DNA of 47,956 nt from Dyadobacter sp. 3J3 (GTDB lineage Bacteria > Bacteroidota > Bacteroidia > Cytophagales > Spirosomataceae): the NCBI RefSeq assembly GCF_009801115.1, contig NZ_VTOL01000026.1, forward strand, positions 1-47,956. Reading direction: 5' to 3'. Shown here piece by piece: positions 8,991 to 18,200 of this stretch. Made by a program: the position numbers and the translations under genes. Every line of letters starts with the position of its first letter. The stretch's first letter is position 1. A model generated the notes under the pieces. It saw only the letters and a program-made list of their open reading frames with translations, was not told where the DNA came from and made no database searches.

Positions 8991-10499
8991 ATGAAAAAAA
9001 TAATTAGCGCTTTATGCCTCTTTTTTGTTTTGTCCTCAGGTTTCTGCCTGGGGCAAAAATCTGCCTCTTCAATGGTTGCGATCACCGTGCGGTTTACTGA
9101 AAGCGGGCCTGGCGATTCGCTCTTCCTTTCCTTTCAAGATGAACTTCTTAGCTTTGGCGATATAACTGAACAGAAGCTTGTCAGGCAACTGGTCGATCAA
9201 AATGGAAATTGCAGCTTTCACATTCCTGTTAAAACGCCCAAAGGCAGGTTTGTCATCTACAAATATTATGATGTGAACACGCAGCAGGATAGCACTGGAA
9301 ATGGAAAGATTCTGGCCCCGTTGACACCTGATTTCTTCTGGCATCCGGCAGATAAACTGCGCATTGAAATAACGCGAAATAAAAACAGTATCAAAAGTAA
9401 TCACACCACCAGTTATGATTTTCATTATCAGGTGTCAGGGCATGGGGCCCTGAAAAATATCGTTAAATGTAAAGTTGACTCGGCGTATAATTACGGGCCT
9501 TACCACTCCGAAAGAACTTTTAGTATGTTTGACCAGGATTTTAATTATCAGGACGCTTCCCAGGATATGCAAAAGGCGGCAGAACTTACCCTGGAATCGT
9601 ACAAGACTAAGATCGGTAAGCTTTACTACAACGTGATCAAATCTGATGCGGTCTTTGCTGCAAGCTCGAGCCGGTTTTCCTTGATGAAACAGTTCTTTGA
9701 GCAAAAGGTAAAAAATGATCCAAAACTTTTACAGAAGTTTCTCACTAATTATGATCGTAGCTTAAACGCGCATTTTCTACCGGCAGTGGATTCCAATAGT
9801 ATCGCTGGTTTAAGGTACCTATACAGGAAGGCCGTATTCGATGATTATGTCCATCACGGTGAGGTGGATGCTGACCGGCTCATTCATAAGATATACAAAA
9901 ACTATCAGGGAGCCTATCAAGATAGGCTGGTAAGTTTTGCTTTGAGTGAGACAGCACCTGCAAATTTTAACAGCCTTCTTGACAGCGCGCTTACTGTTGT
10001 CAAAGATCCCGCAAGTCTGATGCTGCTTAAAAAGTTAAGCGCAAGAAGGTCCGGACAGACTCCTTTCGCCTTTAGTCTGCCTGATGCTTCGGGCAATTAT
10101 ATTAAACTCGAAGATCTTAAAGGGAAGGTCGTGTTTGTTGATTTTTGGTTTACAGGCTGCGGGGGATGCACGGACTATTTCAGTAAAGTACTTTCAAAAG
10201 CAGAAGAGCATTTCGAAGGAAAAGATATCGTTTTTGTAACGATCAGTGGCGACTTGGGTAAACCACTTTGGTTAAGAAGCGTAAAATCCGGAACTTATGT
10301 GTCTGATAAATCAGTCAATCTTTTTACGGAAGGTAAGGGATTCAAACATCCTGCCATCAGCCATTATAATTTCGAAAGCTACCCGTCGCTTCTTCTGATC
10401 GACCGAAATGGGAAAATACAGGAGTTTAATACCCAGGCACTGTTAAAAAGAGACCCCGATCATTTGATCAGGGTCCTTCAGAATGCAATCGATAAATAG
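8991..10499 (+). CDS. TlpA-like secreted thioredoxin-fold protein
   Basis: A 502-residue protein with a signal peptide (residues 1-21, ending Phe-Cys-Leu-Gly-Gln). A long helical N-terminal region of unknown function (about 25-350) is followed by a C-terminal AhpC/TSA- or TlpA-type thioredoxin domain (about 355-502). The redox site is Cys390-Gly-Gly-Cys393 within Phe-Trp-Phe-Thr-Gly-Cys-Gly-Gly-Cys, and the cis-Pro is in Ser-Tyr-Pro-Ser. It probably acts in the periplasm as a thiol-disulfide reductase or isomerase. The SusC-SusD-TlpA trio recurs in Bacteroidota. The two-Cys peptide encoded convergently 46 bp away is an attractive redox client, which is inference only. Confidence 0.88.
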   Translation: MKKIISALCLFFVLSSGFCLGQKSASSMVAITVRFTESGPGDSLFLSFQDELLSFGDITEQKLVRQLVDQNGNCSFHIPVKTPKGRFVIYKYYDVNTQQDSTGNGKILAPLTPDFFWHPADKLRIEITRNKNSIKSNHTTSYDFHYQVSGHGALKNIVKCKVDSAYNYGPYHSERTFSMFDQDFNYQDASQDMQKAAELTLESYKTKIGKLYYNVIKSDAVFAASSSRFSLMKQFFEQKVKNDPKLLQKFLTNYDRSLNAHFLPAVDSNSIAGLRYLYRKAVFDDYVHHGEVDADRLIHKIYKNYQGAYQDRLVSFALSETAPANFNSLLDSALTVVKDPASLMLLKKLSARRSGQTPFAFSLPDASGNYIKLEDLKGKVVFVDFWFTGCGGCTDYFSKVLSKAEEHFEGKDIVFVTISGDLGKPLWLRSVKSGTYVSDKSVNLFTEGKGFKHPAISHYNFESYPSLLLIDRNGKIQEFNTQALLKRDPDHLIRVLQNAIDK

Positions 10500-10505
10500 G
10501 TAATT

Positions 10506-10541
10506 ACGTTAGAAGTTTTCCTAAAGGGGATCTTCTAACGT
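10506..10541. terminator. Bidirectional hairpin terminator
   Basis: Perfect 10-bp arms (ACGTTAGAAG at 10506-10515 and its complement at 10532-10541) sit between the convergent TlpA-like gene and the small secreted peptide gene. A T-rich tract follows on the plus strand (TTTCTTAGTTTTT). Confidence 0.75.
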
Positions 10542-10544
10542 TTC

Positions 10545-10823
10545 TTAGTTTTTCCAGCCGCTTGCAGTAGCCTGGGTCTTTTCAATCCGGTTGTTCGCGT
10601 CGGGTGTTGCACTGGTCGTAATTTTACAAACCTGTGATCCGGCGGACAAACAATTTGGATCAGGTGTGGTTGTTACCTGGTAAGAGGTAGCGTTCTCATT
10701 TACAACATAGAAAGTTGCCACAGCCGCCTTACTTTTTTCCTCCTTTTTCTCACTTGCTGCAAAAGCCGCTCCGATGGCAATCATGGCTGCCAAAACCGGG
10801 AAAATGATTTTTTTCGTTGTCAT
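10545..10823 (-). CDS. Small secreted DUF6520-like peptide
   Basis: A 92-residue exported peptide. It has a signal peptide (Met-Thr-Thr-Lys-Lys, then Ile-Ile-Phe-Pro-Val-Leu-Ala-Ala-Met; cleavage probably near Ala22-Ala23). A Lys/Glu-rich linker follows (Glu-Lys-Lys-Glu-Glu-Lys-Ser-Lys), then a Thr/Asn-rich mature part with Cys58 and Cys66. Its layout matches DUF6520/NVEALA-type peptides that sit next to SusC/SusD/TlpA genes in Bacteroidota; their role is not established. The two cysteines could form a disulfide handled by the TlpA-like protein. It could be a structural or secreted signal peptide; there is no sign that LanB modifies it, because it enters the Sec pathway. Confidence 0.72.
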   Translation of the reverse strand: MTTKKIIFPVLAAMIAIGAAFAASEKKEEKSKAAVATFYVVNENATSYQVTTTPDPNCLSAGSQVCKITTSATPDANNRIEKTQATASGWKN

Positions 10824-11024
10824 AATCGTACTTTGAGTAAACTGTGAATTACTACGCCTACTATCTTACAGGTCTTCGGCTTTCTCCTGATTCACCTTGC
10901 GCAATGGAATATCTTTAAGCGGGTTATTCTAATACCTTGTAAATTGCCTACCAGACATTGATGCTTAAAAGTACCAGCTGGCAAAGCTGGGATACTGCAC
11001 AAAAGGCAAGAAATGAAACGGAAG

Positions 11025-11618
11025 CTATTTTCTTTTTGCACGGATTCTGCTGAGCGTGTAGGGACGGATGTTTAGAAAATAGGCAATGTCCTGAAGAAGA
11101 ATCCTGTTACAAGGAAAATGCTGACAGAAAGCCGGGTATGCTTTAACCGCTGGCAGCACCAGAAGCGCAGCGCGCTGATACTGTTTTCTGCTGTCCTTGA
11201 AATGGATTTTGCGGCCAAGCTTGTAGGTTTCACTAAACGCGTGATAGGCAAATTCAATTTGCTTGTTGTGGATGGAAAGCAGCTTGCAATCTTCCAAAAG
11301 AATGATATCTTCCAGGGATTCCATGTTTTCCATAAACCCGCCTTTGGGAAGCACAATCTCGTTTTCTTTCCAAAAACGGGTAACCACCTGTTTGCCGTCT
11401 TCATCAAAATATCGGGACTTGATCAGGCCAGCCAGCACAAAAAAGGTTTGGCTGAATTTATCGCCGCTTTGTAGCAGGATAGTCCCCTTTGGTAGATCTG
11501 CCCTTGTGGCCGATTTATGAAGATAATTTTTAAACTCACTGCTCAGCGGCATAAGTGCAGAGAGGTATTCATTTAAGTTGGTGTCCATATTTGGCATATT
11601 TAATATTCCTTGACCCAT
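11025..11618 (-). CDS. Crp/Fnr-family-like transcriptional regulator
   Basis: A 197-residue protein with a cyclic-nucleotide-binding-like beta-roll at about residues 30-130 (Leu-Pro-Lys-Gly-Thr-Ile-Leu-Leu-Gln-Ser-Gly-Asp, and Phe-Phe-Val-Leu-Ala-Gly-Leu-Ile-Lys-Ser-Arg). The C-terminus is a short winged-helix segment ending Ile-Ala-Tyr-Phe-Leu-Asn-Ile-Arg-Pro-Tyr-Thr-Leu-Ser-Arg-Ile-Arg, the usual recognition helix of Bacteroidota Crp-like proteins. It likely does not bind cAMP, since the ligand Arg/Ser motif is not evident. The start at 11618 overlaps the upstream stop at 11600 by 19 bp; internal Met codons at 11597 and 11588 are alternatives. Overlap implies translational coupling with the RteC-like gene. 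Confidence 0.82.
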   Translation of the reverse strand: MGQGILNMPNMDTNLNEYLSALMPLSSEFKNYLHKSATRADLPKGTILLQSGDKFSQTFFVLAGLIKSRYFDEDGKQVVTRFWKENEIVLPKGGFMENMESLEDIILLEDCKLLSIHNKQIEFAYHAFSETYKLGRKIHFKDSRKQYQRAALLVLPAVKAYPAFCQHFPCNRILLQDIAYFLNIRPYTLSRIRAKRK

Positions 11619-12802
11619 TCAATGATGCTTTCGAGCGTTTTTATCAAAACTTCCTTGTCGCGCTGCTCAACCGAGTAGGATTTATTACGCATACTTTCCC
11701 AGGATATGTCCTGCTTTCTGGGCGTGGACAAATAGGGTGTAATGCTTTGATAGACCTGGTTCAGCGAGCGGGCTTTCAGGATCCGAAGTGAGTCCATGGC
11801 CCTGAAAAGCAGACCGATCTGGTCAACCGACAGAAAGCATAGAATTTTGAAGCGTTCCGATAAACTGTTTGCCGGTGGGGATGGATTATAATCCTGCAGC
11901 GGACTTACATCCCACTGGTTTTTCTTTTCCAGATACAGGATCTCCTGGGCAAACCAGTTTCCAATGACCTTTTTTACGTCTGCATAGTTAGGGTTCAATT
12001 TTACGCCCGGCTTTCGGTGCATCTGGTTAAATTCCTTATAACAAAGAAGTAGCTGCGTCATCTTATCACGTATCGGGCCATAGGCATTTATCTTCTGGGC
12101 GAGCTTCTGGGTGTAATAGTTCATAAAGGACCGGGAGTTGAAATTCAGATAGACCAGAAGCTCGATCACCGCATCGTGCACCTTGTCCTGATCTTTGATA
12201 GCATGAATTTTTTCAAGGCCTTTGATCACTTCTTTTTTATAGAATACTTCCCGCAGCGAAACCGGCCGGCTGTGATGCTCGCTATTAAAGTTGCCAAGCA
12301 CACCCAGCAGAATATCCGTCAGGTTTTTATTTCCGACCCGCTGAATCAGACCCGGCCTGATAGAATCAATCCGATTGGCCACTTCCTTTTTGATCTGGGT
12401 AAGGTAGGCGGCCGGGACGCGCTCGTCCAGACTGATATATTCCCAGAAATGGTTTTCAATAAAGGTCAATAACTCATCGACGCATCCGATGATCGTTTGG
12501 ATGGTGCTGATCATGACCGGATTTGAGGTACTGAGTTTTAATGCATTTTCACAGGCCTGGTCTAGTAAAATAACCAGTGTACTATGATGCTGTTTGATCA
12601 GATGCTGAATTTTACGTTTACTGGATACCGTAAATGTCTGCTGCTTCAGAAATGTCTTGTTTATGTGGATTTCAGATAATGCCTTGGCAATGATCGTTTC
12701 GGCTTCTTTTTGTCCCAAAGCATCGACATTGGTTTTGGATGGATCCAATGTGAAGGTGATGATCAGATCAAGCCACTGGAGTGTATACTTTTTTTCTTGC
12801 AT
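11600..12802 (-). CDS. Conserved Bacteroidota protein with RteC-like C-terminus
   Basis: A 400-residue cytoplasmic protein without a signal peptide or membrane segments, mostly predicted helical. The last 75 or so residues (Phe-Lys-Ile-Leu-Cys-Phe-Leu-Ser-Val-Asp-Gln-Ile-Gly-Leu-Leu-Phe-Arg-Ala, then Lys-Gln-Asp-Ile-Ser-Trp-Glu-Ser-Met-Arg-Asn-Lys) resemble the C-terminal part of RteC-type and related Bacteroidota proteins, known mainly from mobile elements. The N-terminal 300 residues are unassigned. Its 3' end overlaps the Crp-like gene, so the two are probably co-expressed and may act together. It is not a LanC: the zinc-ligand motifs are absent. Confidence 0.6.
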   Translation of the reverse strand: MQEKKYTLQWLDLIITFTLDPSKTNVDALGQKEAETIIAKALSEIHINKTFLKQQTFTVSSKRKIQHLIKQHHSTLVILLDQACENALKLSTSNPVMISTIQTIIGCVDELLTFIENHFWEYISLDERVPAAYLTQIKKEVANRIDSIRPGLIQRVGNKNLTDILLGVLGNFNSEHHSRPVSLREVFYKKEVIKGLEKIHAIKDQDKVHDAVIELLVYLNFNSRSFMNYYTQKLAQKINAYGPIRDKMTQLLLCYKEFNQMHRKPGVKLNPNYADVKKVIGNWFAQEILYLEKKNQWDVSPLQDYNPSPPANSLSERFKILCFLSVDQIGLLFRAMDSLRILKARSLNQVYQSITPYLSTPRKQDISWESMRNKSYSVEQRDKEVLIKTLESIIEWVKEY

Positions 12803-13000
12803 GGCACGCTGAGTGTTTTAGTAACTAAAATTTCATCAGCGAGAAGGGTATGATTTTGTACTTTATCTGCAAAATTCCATGGTAACTTTTAAAGTCCTAA
12901 CATCTGGGATAAGCCGCTTAATCCTGGGACGAAGCATAGGTTTTGGGGACTAAGTAAATTAGAATTCACCTGGGTGGGTCATTCTGTCAATCGATTAGAC
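12803..13000. other. Short non-coding gap
   Basis: No ORF is supported. The plus strand has three loose GGGA-x-AAG repeats at about 12903-12955, of which GGGACGAAGC also occurs on the minus strand upstream of LanB (18541-18550). No strong promoter was found. Confidence 0.25.
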
Positions 13001-13035
13001 AAAAAAGTAAGACCCATAGCTATGCCATAGGTCTT
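13001..13035 (-). terminator. Intrinsic terminator after the small peptide gene
   Basis: On the minus strand a hairpin (13009-13035, outer stem AAGACC/GGTCTT with two internal mismatches) is followed by a run of six T (13001-13006, read as A on the plus strand). It lies 7 bp after the stop of the 47-residue peptide gene, which marks that gene as the end of a transcript. Confidence 0.7.
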
Positions 13036-13041
13036 TGCTCT

Positions 13042-13185
13042 TTAACGTTTACCATGTTTGAGGATCGTGCTGATAATGGTGCATGTGGTGATACCATCCA
13101 GGGTTCTTCTGGCTGGTTGATCCAGCCAGATGTTACCTGTGAAGTTTGCGACAGGATACTTTTTGATCTTCAGGTCCTTTTTCAT
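13042..13185 (-). CDS. Small Thr/Ser/Cys peptide, candidate LanB substrate
   Basis: A 47-residue ORF from ATG at 13185 to TAA at 13042. It starts 96 bp after the kinase gene and ends just before a terminator. The N-terminal 31 residues are charged and leader-like (Met-Lys-Lys-Asp-Leu-Lys-Ile-Lys-Lys-Tyr-Pro). The C-terminal part, from Ile32, holds four Thr/Ser-type dehydration candidates around one Cys (Thr33, Thr34, Cys35, Thr36) plus Ser39 and Thr40, and ends Lys-His-Gly-Lys-Arg. There is no Sec signal. Position in the same strand and series as LanB, and the Thr-Thr-Cys-Thr cluster, make it the best precursor candidate. It lacks the FNLD-type box typical of class I lanthipeptide leaders, so a different leader type or another role is possible. 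Confidence 0.5.
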   Translation of the reverse strand: MKKDLKIKKYPVANFTGNIWLDQPARRTLDGITTCTIISTILKHGKR

Positions 13186-13281
13186 AATAAAAATTGTTTT
13201 GGTGGGTAGATTTATTTTGAACTTCCCAAAACAATACTTTACAGGCCTGATCTAAAAATTCGTGGTTTATAAAACCCCGGA

Positions 13282-14435
13282 TTAGGTAAGAATGCCAAGT
13301 TCGTCCCCGGAAATTGGGACGAAGGGCATATAAAGCTCCATTTTAAAACTTCGCGCTGCGTTTGTGCTTTGAAGGGAGTAGCGCCCTGGAAAATTATGCT
13401 CCAGAATTCTTTCAATGTTCACAAGACCAATACCGGAATATTTTTCCTGTTTCGCCGCAGTCGCCTCAGCAGGCTTGCTATTACTAATCTGAAACTTTAC
13501 CCCCTTTTCTTCAACGCTTAAAAAGATCTTAATCCAATTGTCATCCACAGGACTTCCCACCGAGTGTTTAAAAGCGTTTTCAGTAATAGTAAAAAGAATC
13601 AGGGAAAGGATTTTATGCTTTGGTTTGATGACGCCACGCTGCTGGAAGGATATCTGCGGGCAATTACCTCTGCGCATTTTTTCGAGTTCCAGATAACTTT
13701 TGATGCTATACAGCTCGTCTTGCAGCGGAATTGATTCATTTCTTGTGTCATACACATTATGACGAAGCAGGTTTGATAATTTCCGAAGATAGAATGCAGA
13801 TTCTTTCGATACCGGCTCTATTTGCGCATAAGCTGCATTGATCAGATTGTAGATTAAGTGCGGAGCTAAGGTGGCCCTTAGACTTTTTAATTCCGCGCGG
13901 ATCAGATCGTTTTCAGCACTGATTTTCAGCGCGTTTTGCCTGGTGCCATATTTTGCCATCTTTAATCCAAGCGGTAGAAAGAGAAGCTGCATTTCCATCA
14001 TATCGTAAAAGAAGATAGCCGGATCAGCGCTGCCATGAGAATCCACCTGCCTGACATACAAACTCCCGATTTCAAGCAATATCGGCGATAAATTGCTAAA
14101 ACCGTATAAATAATCGATCAAAATAAAGTTAAGCGTCGTAACGATATGCATTAAAATGAGCGATGAGATAAGACTGAGTACGTACAAGAAAAATGTATTT
14201 ACCCTTTTCTTTAAAAAGTTAAATATCCACTCATAACAATAAAAGATCGGTACCAATCTAAGATAATGAAGGATGTAAGCCATCTTGAGTGGAGCCGAAA
14301 TTAAACCGCTCCGAAAAGCAGGCATGAAATAAGAAACAAGAGCCAGAAAAGTACATGTAGCGGTATTTTTTGGCTGAAAGGCTCGTTTTCAAAACGGAAC
14401 GGGATGCTTAAAAAGCGGTATCGTCTGTCATCCAT
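13282..14435 (-). pseudogene. LytS-type sensor histidine kinase, frameshifted
   Basis: The natural start is ATG at 14435, overlapping the stop of the response regulator by 8 bp (ATGGATGA). That frame encodes 44 residues, including the first membrane helix (Leu-His-Val-Leu-Phe-Trp-Leu-Leu-Phe-Leu-Ile), and then stops at 14301-14303. The remainder of the kinase is open in another frame down to 13282 (347 residues from ATG 14325). It contains further membrane helices, the His-kinase motif Ala-Pro-His-Leu-Ile-Tyr-Asn (His codon at 13858-13860), the N-box Thr-Glu-Asn-Ala-Phe-Lys-His-Ser and Gly-Ile-Gly-Leu-Val-Asn-Ile-Glu-Arg. One base appears to be missing near 14300-14325. Either the kinase is broken, it starts internally without its first helix, or the read has an error. 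Confidence 0.72.
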
Positions 14436-15234
14436 TGAATGTCAATTTAGAAAGTACAAGGGCTCTTAAATCTTTTGAAATTCTCACGCGCTGGTCATTA
14501 TTCATCAACATATCATTCCCCTCAATTTCTTTTACCGCCAGACGGTTCACTATAAACGAGCGGTTGGTGGTAATAAAAAGTGAGCTGGGAAGGTTGCGCA
14601 TCATCACCGAAATCGGGATCCGGCAGTAACGGGTGCTGTCACCCATATAAATTTTCACATAATTTTTTGCCCCCTCTATAAAAGTGACATCCATATAGGA
14701 AATCTGAACAATACGTCCTGCTACTTTCACGATCATGGTCTCCTTGTGAAAAGCCGGGAATTTCCCCTGACTATCGTCGCTACTTTCCAGATCGATATCA
14801 AAATCTGTCGAAATGCTGTGCGGAGATAGTAATGCCTCATTATTCACTATTTCCCGCTGCTGTCTTATCCTAAATACTGTTTCGAGGAACTTGTCAAAGT
14901 AAATGGGTTTTAAAAGGAAACCTTTGACAGCATAGTCATACCCGTCGATGGCGAAATTCTGGTGCGCGGTCGTCAGAATAACCGACGCGCTAACCTTCTT
15001 TAAAAGGTCCAGTACCCTGAGTCCGCTTAAATCAGGCATCTGAACATCCAGAAAAAGAATGTCAGGTTTTAGAACCGGGATTTTTTCGAGCGCATCCAGG
15101 GCCAGGTAGGCACCATCAATACTATGCAAACCAGGGACCCGCTCTATGTACTGGTTTAGAACCTGATGTGCAGGTTTTTCGTCGTCAACGATCATGCAGG
15201 TTACCGCATTTTTGATTTGATCTTCCATTGTCAA
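14428..15234 (-). CDS. LytTR-family response regulator
   Basis: A 268-residue regulator. The receiver domain (about 10-130) has the acidic pair in Ile-Val-Asp-Asp-Glu and the phosphoacceptor Asp in Ile-Leu-Phe-Leu-Asp-Val-Gln-Met-Pro-Asp, the switch Thr in Thr-Thr-Ala-His and Lys in Leu-Leu-Lys-Pro-Ile. The C-terminal LytTR DNA-binding domain (about 165-265) has Val-Thr-Phe-Ile-Glu-Gly-Ala-Lys-Asn-Tyr-Val-Lys-Ile-Tyr. It follows LanB by 62 bp and overlaps the kinase, so it is a co-expressed two-component pair that probably controls the LanB locus. Start at 15234, or 15228 two codons later. Confidence 0.92.
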   Translation of the reverse strand: MTMEDQIKNAVTCMIVDDEKPAHQVLNQYIERVPGLHSIDGAYLALDALEKIPVLKPDILFLDVQMPDLSGLRVLDLLKKVSASVILTTAHQNFAIDGYDYAVKGFLLKPIYFDKFLETVFRIRQQREIVNNEALLSPHSISTDFDIDLESSDDSQGKFPAFHKETMIVKVAGRIVQISYMDVTFIEGAKNYVKIYMGDSTRYCRIPISVMMRNLPSSLFITTNRSFIVNRLAVKEIEGNDMLMNNDQRVRISKDLRALVLSKLTFNG

Positions 15235-15296
15235 TTGGTGTTATAAGCGTGAATAACATTCAACGAGGTAGAAGGAGGTTAATACAATTTAAAGAA

Positions 15297-18200
15297 CTAA
15301 CGGTTACTTATAAAATGACTTTGATCTTTTTTTGCCATTTTTTTCAAATTCAAAACCATGTCGTAATATTTCTTCAGAAAGTGATACATGATCCATTCCT
15401 GTTTTCTGTGCATATCATTAAACCAGCGGTTTAAAAATAAGTGCATTACATGGGCTGCCGTTTCAATCAACTGCTCACCGGGCAGGATGTTAGTAGAAGA
15501 CAAAGCGAGCTTGATGCAAGCGGAGAGCGAATCGAAATTTTTTGTGAACGAGGTAATAGCATTCATGTGATCCGCTTCCGGATCTAAAAAGGAGATGATC
15601 ATTTTTTTCTGTGTCCTGTATTTTTGATCGAGCAGGGTAATCTCGTCAATACCTGCATGAAACTCCTGGCTAAAATCCGAGTGCAGTCTTTTGACTAGTA
15701 CGAATTTTTCAAGGACCGTCAGACCTGCTCCGTTTAACAGGGTTTCACATCCCCTGAGCGCAAGCAGCCAACGCAGATCAGGATCTTTGTGCTCAGACAG
15801 TAAACCAAGCGAACTGCATACCAAATAGCTGTCAACAAAAAAGATCGTTTCGGTTTTGTCGTACGGCAGAAGGTTGTAGCGGTCAGTTTCGCGGACATAC
15901 TGGTCGGTCGTAAAAGCGCTGATAAGCCCGTTTTCCAGGTAGGGCTGGACTTTGTTTTGAAAAGCCTCCAAAAGTCTGCTCCAGGACATTTTGCCCTCAT
16001 TGACATTAAACCGGACACGTAGGTGCGGCTTTGGATCGTAATACCGGATGAAAAACCATTTGTTAAGCTCATCTTTTCCGTGAAGTGCTTCACAGAACGG
16101 GGCAATGATTTCAGTAAGCAGAAAGTCTGCAGCTTGTCCGCTGCAATAAAGCTTCACATAAAGCCACTCACTTCCCATATGAAAAACTGCTGGCGTGGTC
16201 TGGATGTTATCCGGGCCTTTTTGCCCTAGCTTTGGCCTGGGGTTTAGAAAAGGAATGATCACTTCGTTTGCCAGGCTACTTGATTTCTCTGATGGAAATC
16301 CCTGGCCTTCTTTTTCAAGATATTCGGTCAATGTCAGCCAGCTGTTTTTTTTAAGGGAGTCCTCAAGTAGCTGCAAGGAAAAAAGACTTTGACCGTCAAT
16401 CAGAAGCTCGTTATCACCCTGTTGGATCTGAAAATACCTGGGCAGTTTTTTCTTGCTTGCAAACGCTGCCCAAGACTTTAGCTGGTCATCGCTTTTACCC
16501 ATAACCGTTTCAAATTCATCGGATTCCAAATGCCAGGTGGCTTTTTGAAGGATCAGATGTTTGTAGCTCACCCTGGGAAGCATGGGCTCTGCGGAAAATT
16601 CGCTCCAGTCCCAGCCCATACTGGCACTGTCTGACTGCTGGGCAAGCTCGCACAGAAAGCGGTAAAACGGAAGGCCGTTTGCATAATAATGAGCACTGGT
16701 GAGCCTTGGGATTATTCTTTTGTCAACACGCGTGCAGCTGAGAATGATTTCCTTACCATCAGGTGAGCTTACCAGAAGCTCACCAGGTAGGATCTGGTTG
16801 GCTTGCGGCAGACTGCTATGGGACAGGTAGGGGATCTCATACGATCTAAGCGAAGGACGGCTTATTACTTTTAAGACGCTCGCATCCGGCACGTGGCAAA
16901 TCTCAGCAAAGATAACATCCGGATTTTGTGCTTCTTCGAGCCGGGCGGCGTTTACAAGCTGATCCGCTAGATACGGGTCAGACTGCGCAAATCTGCTCAT
17001 CAGGTTTAAAGCCGAAGGACCAGCTACCGCTTTTAAATCAAAGATAAATTCACCTGTGTCAAAGTCGGACTCCGTGCTGCTGACAACACTACCGAAAATA
17101 TAAAAGCTTTCGGGCAGCGGGGTAGGAAGTTCATTTTCGAAAGCTGCAATATCCATAGGGCTAATATCGTACGCAATGCAACCGGTTTGCCTGGTTTTTT
17201 CAAGGATTTTCTTTTTAAGTCTGCAAAGCAGCGTGTCAGATTTATTTCCAACCTCTTTGTACCCTGGCTCAGCGAGGCCCGTTAGTAGTGTCAGGCTGCT
17301 CATTACCGAGGGCTCGAGCATTCCGTAGCCAATGCCGCTTGCAGGATCCAGTACGGGTAAAAGCGGAACGGACTTATTTCCAAAATGCGAAAATAGCCTG
17401 CTGGCAAATTCGGTCAGGTCGGGGTTTTCTGCTTTGTTTGAAAGGAAAGTTAGCTCCTGAATTTCAGATGATAGCATGTGGACGGTATCTCGGCTGATTT
17501 CACAGCAGCTGGTGCGGAAAGCTAAATCGGTTTGCAGAAAACTTTTCTCAGGTGACTTCACACCGGCCCTTTCAAACTCAGTTTTTAAAGCCTGCTGAAC
17601 CAGCACAGGCCCGGAGCTGCTCTTAGCGAGCGACTGGATTTTGACGATTGTTGCAAGATGCTGCTTAGAACCAGTCATGTTTTTTAGCTGATTTTTTACG
17701 CGCTCTAAATAATTTTCACCCGTAGCATTCATTTCAAAGCTGCTAACAAGAAACTGGGATTCGATCAGAGAATCTATAAAGGTTTTTGCAGTTTTCTTTC
17801 CGAGGTTAGATTGCAGAAGAATTTGGATCAGTTCTGCCATAGTTCGCCCGTCTTTTGCATGTTCTAACACGTTTGCCAGATACGGGTTTGTTTTGATGGC
17901 AGATAAACCCAGCGTTTTACCGTCAGCTCCCCGCTCAATATAGCGGTAAGAATCCATGATTTTGTAAAGGGAAGTGTTCGGGAAAAATTTTAGCTGACTG
18001 ACCACCTGAGGTGATTTCAAGATTTGATTCACCAGCTGCCAGCAGATGTCTGCATCTACTTTTGTATGCAGCGCCAAACTGTTTTCACCCTCGAAACGGA
18101 TCGTGGTGTTTTCGGCAAGGACTCCCAAACTATATCCGGCAAATAAACCAAAAGGGGTGCAGCGGGTGCTCATACGGATCAGGTATTTATACAGTGTTTT

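Noticed and set aside
10545..10823. DUF6520-like peptide as the LanB substrate
   Set aside because: It has a clear Sec signal peptide, whereas LanB acts in the cytoplasm. The non-secreted 47-residue peptide is a better candidate.
12900..12955. GGGA-x-AAG repeats as LytTR-binding sites
   Set aside because: The spacing is irregular and they do not match the known LytTR direct-repeat consensus.
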